In this document: in pieces, positions 1 to 7,615 of the stretch | Layout of the letters: the number at the start of each line of letters is the position of its first letter | How positions within the stretch are numbered: the stretch's first letter is position 1 | From: Isohypsibius dastychi | Taxonomy: Eukaryota > Tardigrada > Eutardigrada > Parachela > Isohypsibiidae | Reading direction: 5' to 3' | NCBI GenBank assembly: GCA_034696485.1 | Contig: JAQIWT010001307.1 | Span: forward strand, 1-11,409 | DNA length: 11,409 nt | The notes under the pieces: generated by a model | The model's input: the letters and a program-made list of their open reading frames with translations, nothing else | Database searches by the model: none | Told to the model about the DNA's origin: nothing | Made by a program: the position numbers and the translations under genes

Positions 1-5
1 CTTCA

Positions 6-31
6 GGATTTTTATTTAGGATTTTTATTTA
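6..31 (+). repeat. Short tandem direct repeat, two 13-14 bp copies
   Basis: The unit AGGATTTTTATTT occurs twice back to back at the left edge of the window. It is a simple AT-rich duplication with no evident function. Confidence 0.7.
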
Positions 32-975
32 GAAAATATTCCTAAATACGGAATATTTGTCATATTCTCGACTACTTCTGTACATTTCGTTTCGCTGCGA
101 GTATCGCCTGAGAGGAATGGTGGTCTCCTGATGATTAGAATGTATCCCGATTTGAAATTTGATGATTATAATGATCCTGTGAAATGGGAATTAACGAAAA
201 ATCTTCTGAAGCAACTATCACAGATTATTGACGGACATCCTTGTGGCCTTGAGATTCACTGCAATTATTATTGGACTCAGCGAAACGGTTCAACCTCTGC
301 GGGTTTTGCCAGTTTTGGGTGTGAATTGTCAAGGGCTCTGTCACCACTCAGAAGTCAAATCGCCACGATAGCGATAGAGGACGACGGTAATAATGGCGTT
401 CACACCAAGAAGCTTCTCCAGTATTAAGATATGCCACATCTGCTGGAACTGACGATACACATCGAGTCTGGACCTAGCAAATGGGGATTATCCTACGAGG
501 ATTTTACTACGTTTCACAATTTACGTATATTACGAATTCATACAAGCAATCCCAAAGACGAAGATCCGGTGAGCTGGACATGGCAATACTTTTGGTTCCT
601 CGCATCACATGGTGAATCGATAGCATCAAACTTTCATCCCCGTCGTTTTTCTAATGACTGATTTGAAGAAGGGAAGATGTCCAATGGGCACTGGTATCGT
701 AACACATCTGCAACAAAAGGTTGATAACGCAACGATGATCCGATATGTATCGCAAGCGAGTTTGAGACCTTGTAAAAAATTAATGAATCACTGGAATTCT
801 TCAATCGTTCAAAGTTGAGCAAAAACTGCGCGAACTAATGTTACAATTGCAAAAACTGCCAAAATCAAATATCATTGCCGCTGATCTCGATGCAAGAGTA
901 GATTGCCAAGCAGCGCTGGATTACTTGGCTGGGTTCACGTTTCCAGGAACCCCAAATTTAGAAAAACGAAAATAG
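20..975 (+). pseudogene. Broken leucine-rich-repeat-like (F-box/LRR style) gene fragment
   Basis: A reading frame is open from position 20 with the first ATG at 131. It encodes LRR-style text such as MPHLLELTIHIES and FHNLRILRIHTSN (431-540), with leucine/isoleucine spacing typical of irregular LRRs in animal F-box proteins. No F-box is visible, so the 5' end probably lies outside the window. The frame is interrupted by TAA at 425-427 between KKLLQY and DMPHLLEL. Coding-like text then moves to frame 3 (about 624-822, containing MGTGIVTHLQQKVDNATMIR) and to frame 1 (787-975, containing KVEQKLRELMLQLQKLP), ending at TAG 973-975. A 42-bp intron (387-428, GTAATA...TTAAG) would remove the stop in frame, but it would also delete a stretch that fits the LRR helix. 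I therefore favour a pseudogene. Small introns could explain some breaks. The family call is by pattern only. Confidence 0.5.
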
Positions 976-1006
976 TATAACGGAACAGATCAGGCCAAAT
1001 GAAGAT

Positions 1007-1026
1007 GGGGGGGGGGGGGGGGGGGG
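1007..1026 (+). repeat. Poly(G) tract, 20 consecutive G
   Basis: Twenty G residues in a row in otherwise AT-rich DNA, 31 bases after the last stop of the broken LRR gene. Runs this long can form G-quadruplexes and are prone to slippage, so the exact length may differ between individuals or be misread. Confidence 0.9.
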
Positions 1027-1858
1027 TCAAGCACTGCAGCCAGTCGGAAGCGCTAACAACCGTCGAAAAAACAACAAATATTCCAGGTAAAACTCGGGGT
1101 TTCTTCTAAGCAGCCAGCTCGTTTGCATCCTGTTCCCCCACTTATCGTATCGTACAGAACCGGCAAAATTGAAAGGTGTTCGAACTTTTAAGAAATAATC
1201 CCTGCAAGGCTCTGGTTTTTGCGAAACTTTGATCTAAAATTTTTCGAAACTTTTTCGAAATTCTTTACAAAACTTTTTTCGAGACCCGCTATCTACCAGG
1301 CTTTGAAAAACTAACAGTATTCGAAACTTTTTCAAAATTTTTATTTATATTATGGGGCAGACTTACGATTTAATCCGCAATTGTGGTTGGCTAGACACGC
1401 CCACATGACGTCTAATGAACCAACAGAAAACCTTGAATTTTTCGAAAGGCCACCAACGATCGGGCTACGCATAGGTCATTACGCTTTAGTGGGGAAACAA
1501 AAATTCCGGATGTTGTCTGTCAGTTTTCGTTCTGTCCCTATGGAAGTGACGACTCTTCAAAAAAGTCTCTACACTCTTATGGAGGGGTTGGGACATGGTG
1601 GACTGGAATGGCTGTTACGAAGGAGCAACTGAACATTTCTACCTTATATGCCTTCACAAACCGTGTCACGTATAGTATGACGGAGCTGATATTTGAGCAA
1701 GCCTGTCCACCACCATACTGTATACAGTATAAATACCATCTCTTATACATCACTCGATGTTTTCTACTTTCCAAATCTAGTGGTTCGAGAATGATTTGAG
1801 TATTATCACCTGATTTGCTCGACATCACCCAGTTACAAAAATATCAAACCCAGCACGA
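1027..1858. other. Gene-poor stretch with competing short open frames
   Basis: This block lies between the G20 and C15 runs. At 1220-1340 it has four to five copies of a CGAAACTTT-like motif. Three open frames overlap at 1381-1828. Plus frame 1 starts at ATG 1387 region and ends at 1632. A plus frame 3 stretch is open from 1437 to 1799 with no ATG before 1608. A minus frame runs from about 1825 to 1577 with a possible donor AAG|GTAGAA. None resembles a family I know, none has a convincing set of splice sites, and they exclude each other. At most one may be an exon. Confidence 0.4.
1715..1730. promoter_or_regulatory. 16-bp perfect palindrome joined to a TATA-like box
   Basis: ATACTGTATACAGTAT is identical to its reverse complement. 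Its last bases overlap TATAAATA (1728-1735). This could be a dimeric factor site at a promoter, or chance in AT-rich DNA. No clear gene start follows. Confidence 0.35.
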
Positions 1859-1873
1859 CCCCCCCCCCCCCCC
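1859..1873 (+). repeat. Poly(C) tract, 15 consecutive C
   Basis: Fifteen C residues in a row. Read on the minus strand this is a G run followed by TCGTGCTGG. The G20 run at 1007 is followed by TCAAGCACT. The G(n)TC agreement is too short to call terminal inverted repeats. Confidence 0.9.
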
Positions 1874-2058
1874 GTGGTGTTCGTTCACATGAGGAACACA
1901 TTTCAATAATCGTCTTGAAAAACAATCATTTTAAATGGTAAAATTACACAAAATTGGGAAAACCCACCAATTAAGCTGGAACTGGAGTGCCTTATGGGTA
2001 ATCCATAATCCATCCAAATTTTCGTAGACTTCCTGTGTTCAAGTTTGAGACTGATCTT

Positions 2059-2692
2059 TCAAATAAAAACACACTTTTGCTTTACTGTTGCAAACTCTGA
2101 TGAAAAACTCATCTCCTTGGACTCCAGGTCAATTTGCAACTCATTCCCAGTTTCGAGGTAAACGTTGCTCAGAAATCAAACCGTCACATTCACAAATGTG
2201 ACTACAGCCATCTTCGTCTCCGGCTATGACAGCCAATTTGGCGTGAAAACTTTCAGGTAGACTTGCTATGTATACCTGATATCATGGTCTCTAGGTAGCA
2301 TGAAAACTTCGGCACAACACGTTACACGTTTTCGAGTATACTGTACGTGACAGCTCAGTTTATTGGTTCTATTGTTGTCTAAGGCAAATTTGCAAGGTAA
2401 TGCACATTCTTGAATAGTTGAATTAACTGATCCTGTCTGGTTGAACAGGAAGTCCAAAGAAGCCTGGGTAAACCATGTCTACCAGGAAAGGCATGCAAGT
2501 TAGCCACCATAGACTTACCACAGAGGCTGTCCGGCAAGATGGCCTCAATTTCGATGAATCAATCAAGCGTGGTGGATTCTTTAATGGTAAATACAAAAAT
2601 TCCCGACAAAACCTCATTTTCATGGATAGAATCCAGGGGCAAGGCGAGACCGGAAGTGAAAAGACCCTTATTATATGGTTTTGACGGGACAA
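2059..2692 (-). CDS. 3' part of a multi-exon gene, unknown Cys-rich protein
   Basis: I see three minus-strand exons. Exon a is 2519-2692 (58 codons). It may start later at 2578, where a T-rich tract precedes AAAG. Exon b is 2276-2463 (188 nt). Exon c is 2059-2167, ending in TGA. The first intron, 2464-2518 (55 bp), has donor GTAAGT, a CTAAC branch-like site and a CCCAG end. The second, 2168-2275 (108 bp), has donor CAG|GTATAC and acceptor TTTCTGAG. Phases agree (0, then 2), so the joined frame is open to the stop. Exon b carries two Asn glycosylation-like sites (NQT, NST) and five cysteines (ECALPC, LSC, TCC), and exon c reads NVYLETGNELQIDLESKE. The cysteines and sequons hint at a secreted or extracellular protein, but I do not recognise a family. 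The upstream end is unresolved. Shorter plus-strand ORFs here are probably shadows. Confidence 0.5.
2464..2518 (-). other. 55-bp spliceosomal intron
   Basis: On the minus strand this stretch starts GTAAGTCTATGG, contains GGCTAACTTG as a likely branch point, and ends GGTTTACCCAG. It keeps phase 0 between two open exons. It is the clearest intron of the minus gene and the main reason for reading that strand. Confidence 0.6.
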
Positions 2693-2780
2693 CTGTTCGA
2701 TGTTTGTTCACGCTGCCCCCGTATCAGCAGCAAGGCTGGTCCCATTATCCAGCATTCAGCCAGTCATGTGAAAAAGTCTC

Positions 2781-2797
2781 AGCCCAAGTTTTGGGCT
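2781..2797. repeat. Small perfect hairpin, 7-bp stem and 3-base loop
   Basis: AGCCCAA, a GTT loop, then TTGGGCT. It lies between two candidate minus-strand exons. No T run follows on either strand, so it is not a terminator-like structure. Confidence 0.5.
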
Positions 2798-2828
2798 AGG
2801 TCACTCTCTCCCAGGCAATTCTATCGAT

Positions 2829-3107
2829 TTATCTCTGTGAATTGTCCTGCAATATGAGGAGTGAAAGGGAGTGTTGGGCAGCGTGGCTTTCACTCTCCCT
2901 TGCGATAACATTTGCAAATAATAATGTACTGTACAGTCCAAAATCACTCGCCATTCGCACCAGTTCAGTGAAGGGCGTCCACTCCCTACAATCAGCCGAG
3001 AATGTAAATAAGGAACAGCTTTCTTTTGATCCTGCCTGAACTTCCAAGCCGATATTCAGTTTATCATCTATCGCTGTCTTCACTGCAGTGCATGTCCATT
3101 GTTCAAT
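2829..3107 (-). CDS. Candidate minus-strand exon, family unknown
   Basis: The frame is open for 92 codons on the minus strand, from after a TAA near 3110 to TAA at 2829-2831. It includes LNIGLEVQAGSKES, LFTFSADCREWTPF and MASDFGLYSTLLFANVI. Amino-acid use is balanced and protein-like. A CTGCAG at 3083-3088 could be an acceptor, giving an exon from 3082. The stretch faintly recalls the beta-sandwich of MATH domains (a DCREW...F..L pattern), but this is not enough to name it. No strong donor links it to the exon at 2692; the best is CTG|GTGCGA near 2964. It may be the terminal exon of a gene of its own or belong upstream of the 2059-2692 gene. A plus-strand frame at 2815-3039 competes. Confidence 0.33.
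   Translation of the reverse strand: MEQWTCTAVKTAIDDKLNIGLEVQAGSKESCSLFTFSADCREWTPFTELVRMASDFGLYSTLLFANVIARESESHAAQHSLSLLILQDNSQR
2859..2895. repeat. 9-bp perfect inverted repeat with 19-base spacer
   Basis: GAGTGAAAG at 2859-2867 pairs with CTTTCACTC at 2887-2895. It sits inside the minus-strand open frame and may be incidental. Confidence 0.45.
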
Positions 3108-3210
3108 TTAATACGGGAAAACTGTATCTGCGGTTTCAGTTGGCTAGATTTGATTTAAGTCGTCTTTACGGCTTTTTATATGTCCGCACAACATCAACAT
3201 GAATATTTAC

Positions 3211-3297
3211 CATCACGCATTTCACCAATCCAGTAGTGACGAAGAATTCCAGAACACGAACGAGATAACGTGGATCATAGATATCTCGCAATGATCC
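3211..3297 (-). CDS. Candidate 29-codon internal exon on the minus strand
   Basis: The minus strand shows a good acceptor (TTAACTGTCACCAG), then 29 open codons, with SLRDIYDPRYLVRVLEFF near the start and GLVKCVM at the end, then a donor ATG|GTAAAT. Phase is 0 at both ends. A following 83-bp intron (3128-3210) could lead to a short exon from 3127 that reads IQFSRIKLNNGHALQ before a stop. How this joins the open frame at 2829-3107 is unclear because the phases do not match with the obvious sites. The exon begins only 66 bp from the plus-strand gene at 3364. On the plus strand the same DNA reads a 31-codon ORF from an ATG at 3199, which looks less protein-like. Confidence 0.4.
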
Positions 3298-3363
3298 CTG
3301 GTGACAGTTAAGTCATTTAGTAACTATCGTTCATGAACCAGCACTGAACGCATTTTTCTTCAG

Positions 3364-4038
3364 GGATCCGGACCGGTTGCAGAAGGAAGATTTCCAACGC
3401 TGCGTCAGTCAAAGAAGTGTGGAAAACATCCCTATGGGAGACATCAGGTCAGGTGTGATCGACAAAATCAGGAAAATCTTGGAAGCCATAAAACATGGAA
3501 AACCAGCCGAAGACGAATGGTTTTGGACAAACGATGATTGGAACAAAATCTTGTGGTCCGCGGCAACGCCAAAACTGGACGGAGTTTATGGAACGGATGA
3601 GAATGTAAGAATTCTGGAGTACATAACCAGGAAGGCCCCCAAACCCTACTTCGATACTAACTCAGGCGATCTTCATCTACCTCGGTTGCTGGCGATGGAA
3701 AACACGGAAGCTTCCCCGGAATTTGGTTTTTGGTTGAAATCAAAACCACATGCATTCCGTGATAAGGATCGTCTCGACGAACAGTTATTGGTGAAATATT
3801 CTGTGGAAGGACATTTCAAGAATCTTCAATTAATGCGTGAAGCCGGATTGCCGCCTTCGTCATACATGAGCTTGGCAAAATATTGCCTGTGCGATAATAG
3901 ATCGACTTACGTTATTGAAAATAGTCAGGACAAAATCGCACTTATCGAGAAATTCCTGGACTCATCAGTAAAAGCTGGACACCACCAAACAGCTGATCAT
4001 ATTCATTCTACTCGCGAGATATGCAATGCCTGGGTTTG
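3364..4038 (+). CDS. ASB-like gene, exon with ankyrin-like helices
   Basis: This is the first visible exon of the best gene in the window. A pyrimidine tract (CATTTTTCTTCAG) ends at 3363, so the exon probably starts at 3364 with one base of a split codon followed by DPDRLQKEDFQRC. The first in-frame ATG is at 3434 (MGDIRSG), which could instead be the start and gives a 447-residue protein in total. The text EQLLVKYSVEGHFKNLQL, followed by MREAG, at about 3782-3850 fits an ankyrin repeat (the LL..A...GH...L.LL...G pattern). Other repeats are too diverged to place. The exon ends at a strong donor, TTTG|GTAAGAT (4039). Without splicing the frame would stop at once at TAA 4040-4042. The split codon TG|G (Trp) is completed exactly by the next exon at 4635. 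Confidence 0.7.
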
Positions 4039-4289
4039 GTAAGATGAAGAATTTGTAGAACGCTTGCTATCGTGAGTTACGCTAATAAACCGAAACTTTT
4101 GATGCTGAATAACTCCTGACATTTGGCTGAATTTGTTACTTTAGTACTTGGTATTTTAATTTTGGGACATATCTTACAAGACCGACGAAGCAAGGTCGCC
4201 TGAGCTATAGCTCAAATATTCTGGAAAAACCTGCGGCAGCACCAGTGAAAGATGATGATGGTTGCTTCACCATACCCCCACTCACCTCT

Positions 4290-4305
4290 CCCCCCCCCCC
4301 CCCCC
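4290..4305 (+). repeat. Poly(C) tract, 16 consecutive C, inside intron
   Basis: Sixteen C residues preceded by CTCACCTCT and followed by GCAG. It is a pyrimidine tract directly against an AG, so it looks like a 3' splice site. It is also an i-motif / G-quadruplex former. Confidence 0.85.
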
Positions 4306-4309
4306 GCAG

Positions 4310-4380
4310 CTTGATATATTTCAAGGCGGACAAAATTTCGCTTTTTCGGTGAACATTAAGGTCAGTTGTGGCCACTTTTG
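4310..4380 (+). other. Possible cryptic or poison exon within the intron
   Basis: The 71-bp segment is bounded by a C16-GCAG acceptor and a TTTTG|GTAAGG donor. If it were included after the upstream exon (phase 2), the frame would reach TGA at 4350-4352, and its length is not a multiple of three. That is what a nonsense-mediated-decay exon would look like. There is no direct evidence that it is used. Confidence 0.25.
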
Positions 4381-4634
4381 GTAAGGAGCCTGTTCCAATT
4401 GGAAAAAATAGAAAAATTAAAGAGAATGTTGGCGCTCAGCGCATTGTAATAAAACAGAGACAGAATTTTCAGGAAAGAACTACCAGCAAGACAGTGGCAC
4501 CGAGCTTTCAGTCCATGTATACGCAGGGTACAGGTAACCGCAGCCGGATTCACGTAAATGAGAAAAAACTCGCATGTTACGACATCAGCTACCATTTCTG
4601 GAGTATGACATTATTCAGCGATGTGTTGTTTCAG

Positions 4635-5373
4635 GAGAATGAACAAAGATGAAGCAAATTTCAACAAACAATTCTCATATCAGCTCATTATGAGCGCCCC
4701 TGATGGACCGGTGCAGCCCAGTTTACGAATCTTAGCCGGGAGCTGCTCTCGATTTGGGTGGCTGCTATTGCTGTTAACATTCACTCCACCACCAACTGCT
4801 GATTTCATGATAGGAAGCTGGCTGAATCGAAGTATTCTCACTTTTTTCATCACCATGTATTACTGCTTCAAACATGGGAATTTCCACGACCTTGTTCATC
4901 ATCTTCACTTCCCCCACCCGTACGGCACCTACTATAGTCCGCCGGAGGAGTTTGCCTGGTTTCCAAAGATAAAACCATTGCTGCTCAAGATGTTCATGCG
5001 ATGCGGTGTTTTCGATGGCGATGTGGCGCGCCCGAGCGCTGGCTATCGTGCACTAAAAGCTTTGTCTCACGAGATCAGTGTGCCACCGTTGAAAGAATTG
5101 TGCTTACGCGTGGTTCGCCGGCATTTTATGGGAAAACCAAACAACTCAAAATTGCCCGTGTTGACAGCCAAGAATCTGGGAGAAATGCAGAAACGGGCAG
5201 TGGCGGGAGAATTGGAAATTATCAGCCGATCGGATGTGGCCGTTGATATTCGTCGTCAGCTGGACCTGGTGGACTTGTTTGATCAGTTCAAAGAAATTGT
5301 CAGGGAGGCATATAAAGTTATTCTGCCTGTAGCAGAGCATCACCTTATTGACCAACTGTGCGAAACATTCTGA
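4635..5373 (+). CDS. ASB-like gene, last exon with SOCS box (E3 ligase adaptor)
   Basis: The exon begins one base before RMNKDEANFNKQ and runs 245 codons to TGA 5371-5373. The key element is PPLKELCLRVVRRHF (5083-5127), which matches the Elongin B/C-binding consensus [APST]-L-x3-C-x3-[AILV] that opens a SOCS box. A Cullin-box-like KLPVLT follows at about 5149. The usual LPxP of Cullin-5 binders here reads LPVL. In known SOCS-box proteins this box recruits Elongin B/C, Cullin-5 and Rbx2, while the N-terminal repeats hold the substrate. The N-terminal half has two hydrophobic stretches (WLLLLLTF and ILTFFITMYYCF) that look like buried helices of degenerate ankyrin repeats rather than clear membrane spans. 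The box is not C-terminal: about 65 residues follow, with a charged helix-like tail (RRQLDLVDLFDQFKEIVRE). The exact ASB subtype is not assignable. Confidence 0.72.
5084..5160 (+). other. SOCS box (BC box plus Cullin-box-like motif)
   Basis: Residues about 353-378 of the 447-residue model. PLKELCLRVV provides the conserved Leu, Cys and aliphatic positions of the BC box. KLPVLT takes the place of the LPxP motif, with the second proline lost. This element sets the functional call for the gene. Confidence 0.7.
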
Positions 5374-5958
5374 TTTTACAATGCATAACTGCCAGAATAG
5401 TCTAACACTCTTCAGTCATTTCGTGGACATGTTTTTCCGCGTTGTGCCACTTCGCTGAATAATATGCTAGACCGACAGATGCTTCCCGTATCTTTGACGA
5501 ATTGCGATTCTCTCTCTGTGTCCTTTTTAATTGGTTTCTAGTCATCTGGAGAGGAACCCGCTAGACAAATATCAAATATAGCACCATGATAATACACTGT
5601 TAGCCGCTTTTGTAACGAAGCCACGTGATTTTATGGATCTATGGAGTGCAGTCTTCCTTTGCATCCAACAAAATAATTCTTTGTTGTCCCAAAAAAATGA
5701 TTTTGCAATAATCCCACCAACCTGAAAAAGCCTGAGAGAAGGAATTTTTACACACCCTCATGGATTCATCATTCTTATGAATAAAATGTAATGGCTGTTC
5801 TGGCCTGTTCTGGCGTAGCGGTGAGTTGGTTCTTCCATTCCTCTATAATACTGTAGGTTAGGTTTTTAAGCTATTGGGTGGCAAAATTATACCGGGCAGC
5901 CTGTGAAGTTGTGTGCAACTCCAATACGCGGGAAAAAGTTCGTAGCAATTCAAATATA
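5374..5958. other. Downstream region of the ASB-like gene, no gene seen
   Basis: Apart from the AATAAA at 5780 and a tandem CTGTTCTGGC repeat (about 5793-5815), I see no coding frame of note. It probably contains the 3' untranslated region. Confidence 0.5.
5780..5785 (+). promoter_or_regulatory. Possible polyadenylation signal AATAAA
   Basis: AATAAA occurs about 400 bp after the stop of the ASB-like gene and is followed by a GT-rich stretch (TGTAATGGCTGTTCTGG). It is in the right place for the end of the transcript, but the hexamer is common in AT-rich DNA. Confidence 0.3.
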
Positions 5959-6045
5959 CCTGCAAAAAACCTCGGGGTCTTTTGATATTAGGGAGAACCT
6001 CGAGGTTCTCCCAAATATAATGTCCCCCCATTTTTTCTGGATTCA
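5959..6045. repeat. Fold-back palindrome with a 22-bp perfect core
   Basis: Positions 5991-6012 form a perfect 22-bp palindrome with no loop (GGGAGAACCTC and its complement). Homology continues imperfectly outward for about 30 bp on each side: the arms share AT-rich AATAT, a C/G run and an A/T6 run. It could extrude as a cruciform, be the remnant of a small fold-back element, or give a hairpin RNA with short bulges. Confidence 0.6.
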
Positions 6046-6100
6046 GTTTCATTGTGGTTCATATTATTTGATATCTCTACTTACCTCTTGCTAAGGCACA

Positions 6101-6375
6101 AAAACAATCATTAAAATAAATTCGAAAAACCATCACAATACTACAAGAGCGGGACTTGACGGGAATCCCTAATTTATTATTTTCTCCACTATTTTTCCAT
6201 AATTTATTAAGTTCTCTCCACAATATCCGAAAAGAATCTGTATACGTAGCGTATTGTCACGAGTAATGAGTGGTCAAAAAACAATCATGGAAAATTGCAA
6301 GTAATTAAAGTTTGGTTAACTCATTCAATGAAAAATTAAAATAAGATTAGCATAGTAATTAGTAATTAGCTACAA
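6101..6375 (+). repeat. Degenerate repeat of about 175 bp, plus-oriented copies
   Basis: The motif ACAATCAT starts at 6104 and again at 6281 (177 bp apart). Inside, ACCATCACAATACTACAAGA, a CTTGAC block, TAATTTATTATTT, CTGTATAC and GAGTAATGAG match in order the units at 9290-9780. The copy ends with TAGTAATTAGTAATTAGC, which matches the reverse complement of the 6815-7340 array. Confidence 0.6.
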
Positions 6376-6814
6376 TTATTACTATAGTAGAGTATTTTAG
6401 GCGATAACTGTCGATACCGAGATCCGTCGCGGTATTCAACACCTTATCCCTGTTACAATATCTATAAATAAAAATAGATACATTTGTTGAGCGATATTTC
6501 AGCATAAGGTTCGTTAGCATGAGTAAATAATAGCTAGTAAAAAAGCTAGCAGACGGATACATCTTAGTAATAATTGCGAAGTATGTGATGGGAGTTGGGC
6601 AGAACTTCTCTGCGAAGTCTCTTCAAAAGTCAATCGAGTGCGTCTCCAGAAAGTACAAGAGCCAGTGGCAAAAATCGTTCGGAAATTCGGCGAAAATCGT
6701 ATAACGTGACAAAAGCAACAGCGAAATGATTTTTGATCTTTGGTTTTTAAGGCACGCTTCCAAAGCGATTCTGGTTTGATATCAACAGCATTTGAGTCAA
6801 ACAAAAAGATTTTC
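6376..6814. other. No convincing gene
   Basis: The longest open frame is a 96-codon minus frame at 6514-6804, Ser/Arg/Cys-rich. Two plus frames overlap it, one reading MGVGQNFSAKSLQKSIECV from 6588 and one containing KVNRVRLQKVQEPVAKIVRK. Both plus frames look as protein-like as the minus one. They could be debris of an old element, but I cannot name it. Confidence 0.35.
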
Positions 6815-7340
6815 GTATTATACGAGGTTGGGCATCATTATGTCATCGTTTATATCCATGGTGAATCGGAATGCGTTTTGACCATCCTGAAAATGTTATG
6901 CTAATCAGTAATTGGATAACGCTGAATAATATTTAGTACACTCAGTCATTTGACGTTTTGGATTGAAAATGAAATAATAAATTACGGATATACAGCAAGC
7001 ATCTCTTTGGTAGTGTTGTGATGGTTTTCCGAATTAGGTTTTCATTGTCATAATGTTTTTGTGATTTTTCGGAAAATTTAATGCTGATGACTGATTTGTA
7101 TACAAATTCCTCTTGACATTAAGGGTTCACTTTTAAATAATAAATTATATAGAAAGAGTTTCTTGTCATACGAAGCTGGGCACCGTCCAATCCAATCCTC
7201 GTTAATAACCGTTTTCGACCGGAATATATTGGTGACCTTTCTGAAAATTTGGTGCTAATTACTAATTGGATTACGCTAGTTTGTAATTATCATACAGATT
7301 AGTATACAGAACATCTATATAAAATCGCACACGATTCACT
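6815..7340 (-). repeat. Same repeat family, inverted array of about three units
   Basis: GAAAATNTTATGCT-like motifs recur at 6889, 7072 and 7243 (183 and 171 bp apart), each followed by an AATTGGAT/ACGCT-like or GTATAC block. A 348-bp higher-order repeat pairs TACGAGGTTGGGCA (6821) with TACGAAGCTGGGCA (7169). Read on the minus strand, 6961-7031 gives CGGAAAACCATCACAACACT and TAATTTATTATTTC, matching the plus units at 6101 and 9290. Confidence 0.6.
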
Positions 7341-7615
7341 AACATTTCCATAACGTCAGCACAAAAAAAATTCGAAAGGATTTTTATACACATGGTATTC
7401 AGTACAAGTTCGTATTGATTACGAGATCAGTCTTCAAATAGCGATTTCCTGCGGATATCGTTAGACCTTGGGTCAACAGTCGCCGTTCTTTACAACTAAC
7501 CCAAAAACCTGGTTTCCACAAAACAAAGGTGGAAGCAAATCAGGTGTGAATGTTGAGCCAGATTTCCAGTGCTTTATCACGTGGTGTAAGCGAATAAAGT
7601 AACGAATTTTAAAGT
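7341..7615. other. Intergenic, nothing recognisable
   Basis: AT-rich sequence without a long frame. A TATATAAAA at 7316-7324 just before it resembles a TATA box but has no clear start site or gene after it. Confidence 0.4.

Larger units (their letters stand above)
4039..4634 (+). other. 596-bp phase-2 intron of the ASB-like gene
   Basis: The intron starts GTAAGAT and ends GTGTTGTTTCAG. It joins TG to G, restoring a Trp codon and keeping the frame open for 245 more codons. It contains a C16 run and a possible cryptic exon. A 94-codon ORF over its second half (4368-4652) shows no family resemblance and is best taken as intronic. Confidence 0.7.

Noticed and set aside
1007-1873. An 867-bp element bounded by G20 and C15 as terminal inverted repeats
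   Set aside because: Beyond the homopolymers only TC agrees between the ends, and there is no target-site duplication.
2000-2157. Plus-strand frame ending at donor TTCGAG|GTAAAC in phase 2, which would fit the 3364 exon
   Set aside because: It overlaps the minus terminal exon at 2059-2167, which fits its own gene better. It has no ATG and no convincing acceptor.
2475-2684. Plus-strand ORF with a good Kozak context and a possible donor at 2585
   Set aside because: It is antisense to the minus exons, which have two phase-consistent introns. No acceptor downstream continues it in phase to 3364. Not fully excluded.
2842-3039. Plus-strand frame with acceptor CTCTCTCCCAG (2814) and donor AAT|GTAAAT (3003)
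   Set aside because: It is plausible as an exon in phase 0, but the 3364 exon needs phase 2, and the antisense frame looks more protein-like. No composition test could be run.
5793-5865. tRNA-like A-box and B-box (TGGCGTAGCGGTGAG, GGTTCTTCC) suggesting a tRNA or SINE head
   Set aside because: The B-box lacks the conserved GGTTCGANNCC form, the two boxes are only about 4 bases apart, and no cloverleaf pairing or repeated body was found.
5858-6094. Two 63-64 codon ORFs on opposite strands with the same ENLEVLPNI segment
   Set aside because: The shared text is caused by the palindrome at 5991-6012. Neither frame has other support.
6514-6804. 96-codon minus ORF
   Set aside because: Its Ser/Arg/Cys-rich composition and two competing plus frames make it likely to be chance.
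7316-7324. TATATAAAA as a core promoter
   Set aside because: It is AT-rich context with no initiator at the right distance and no gene after it.
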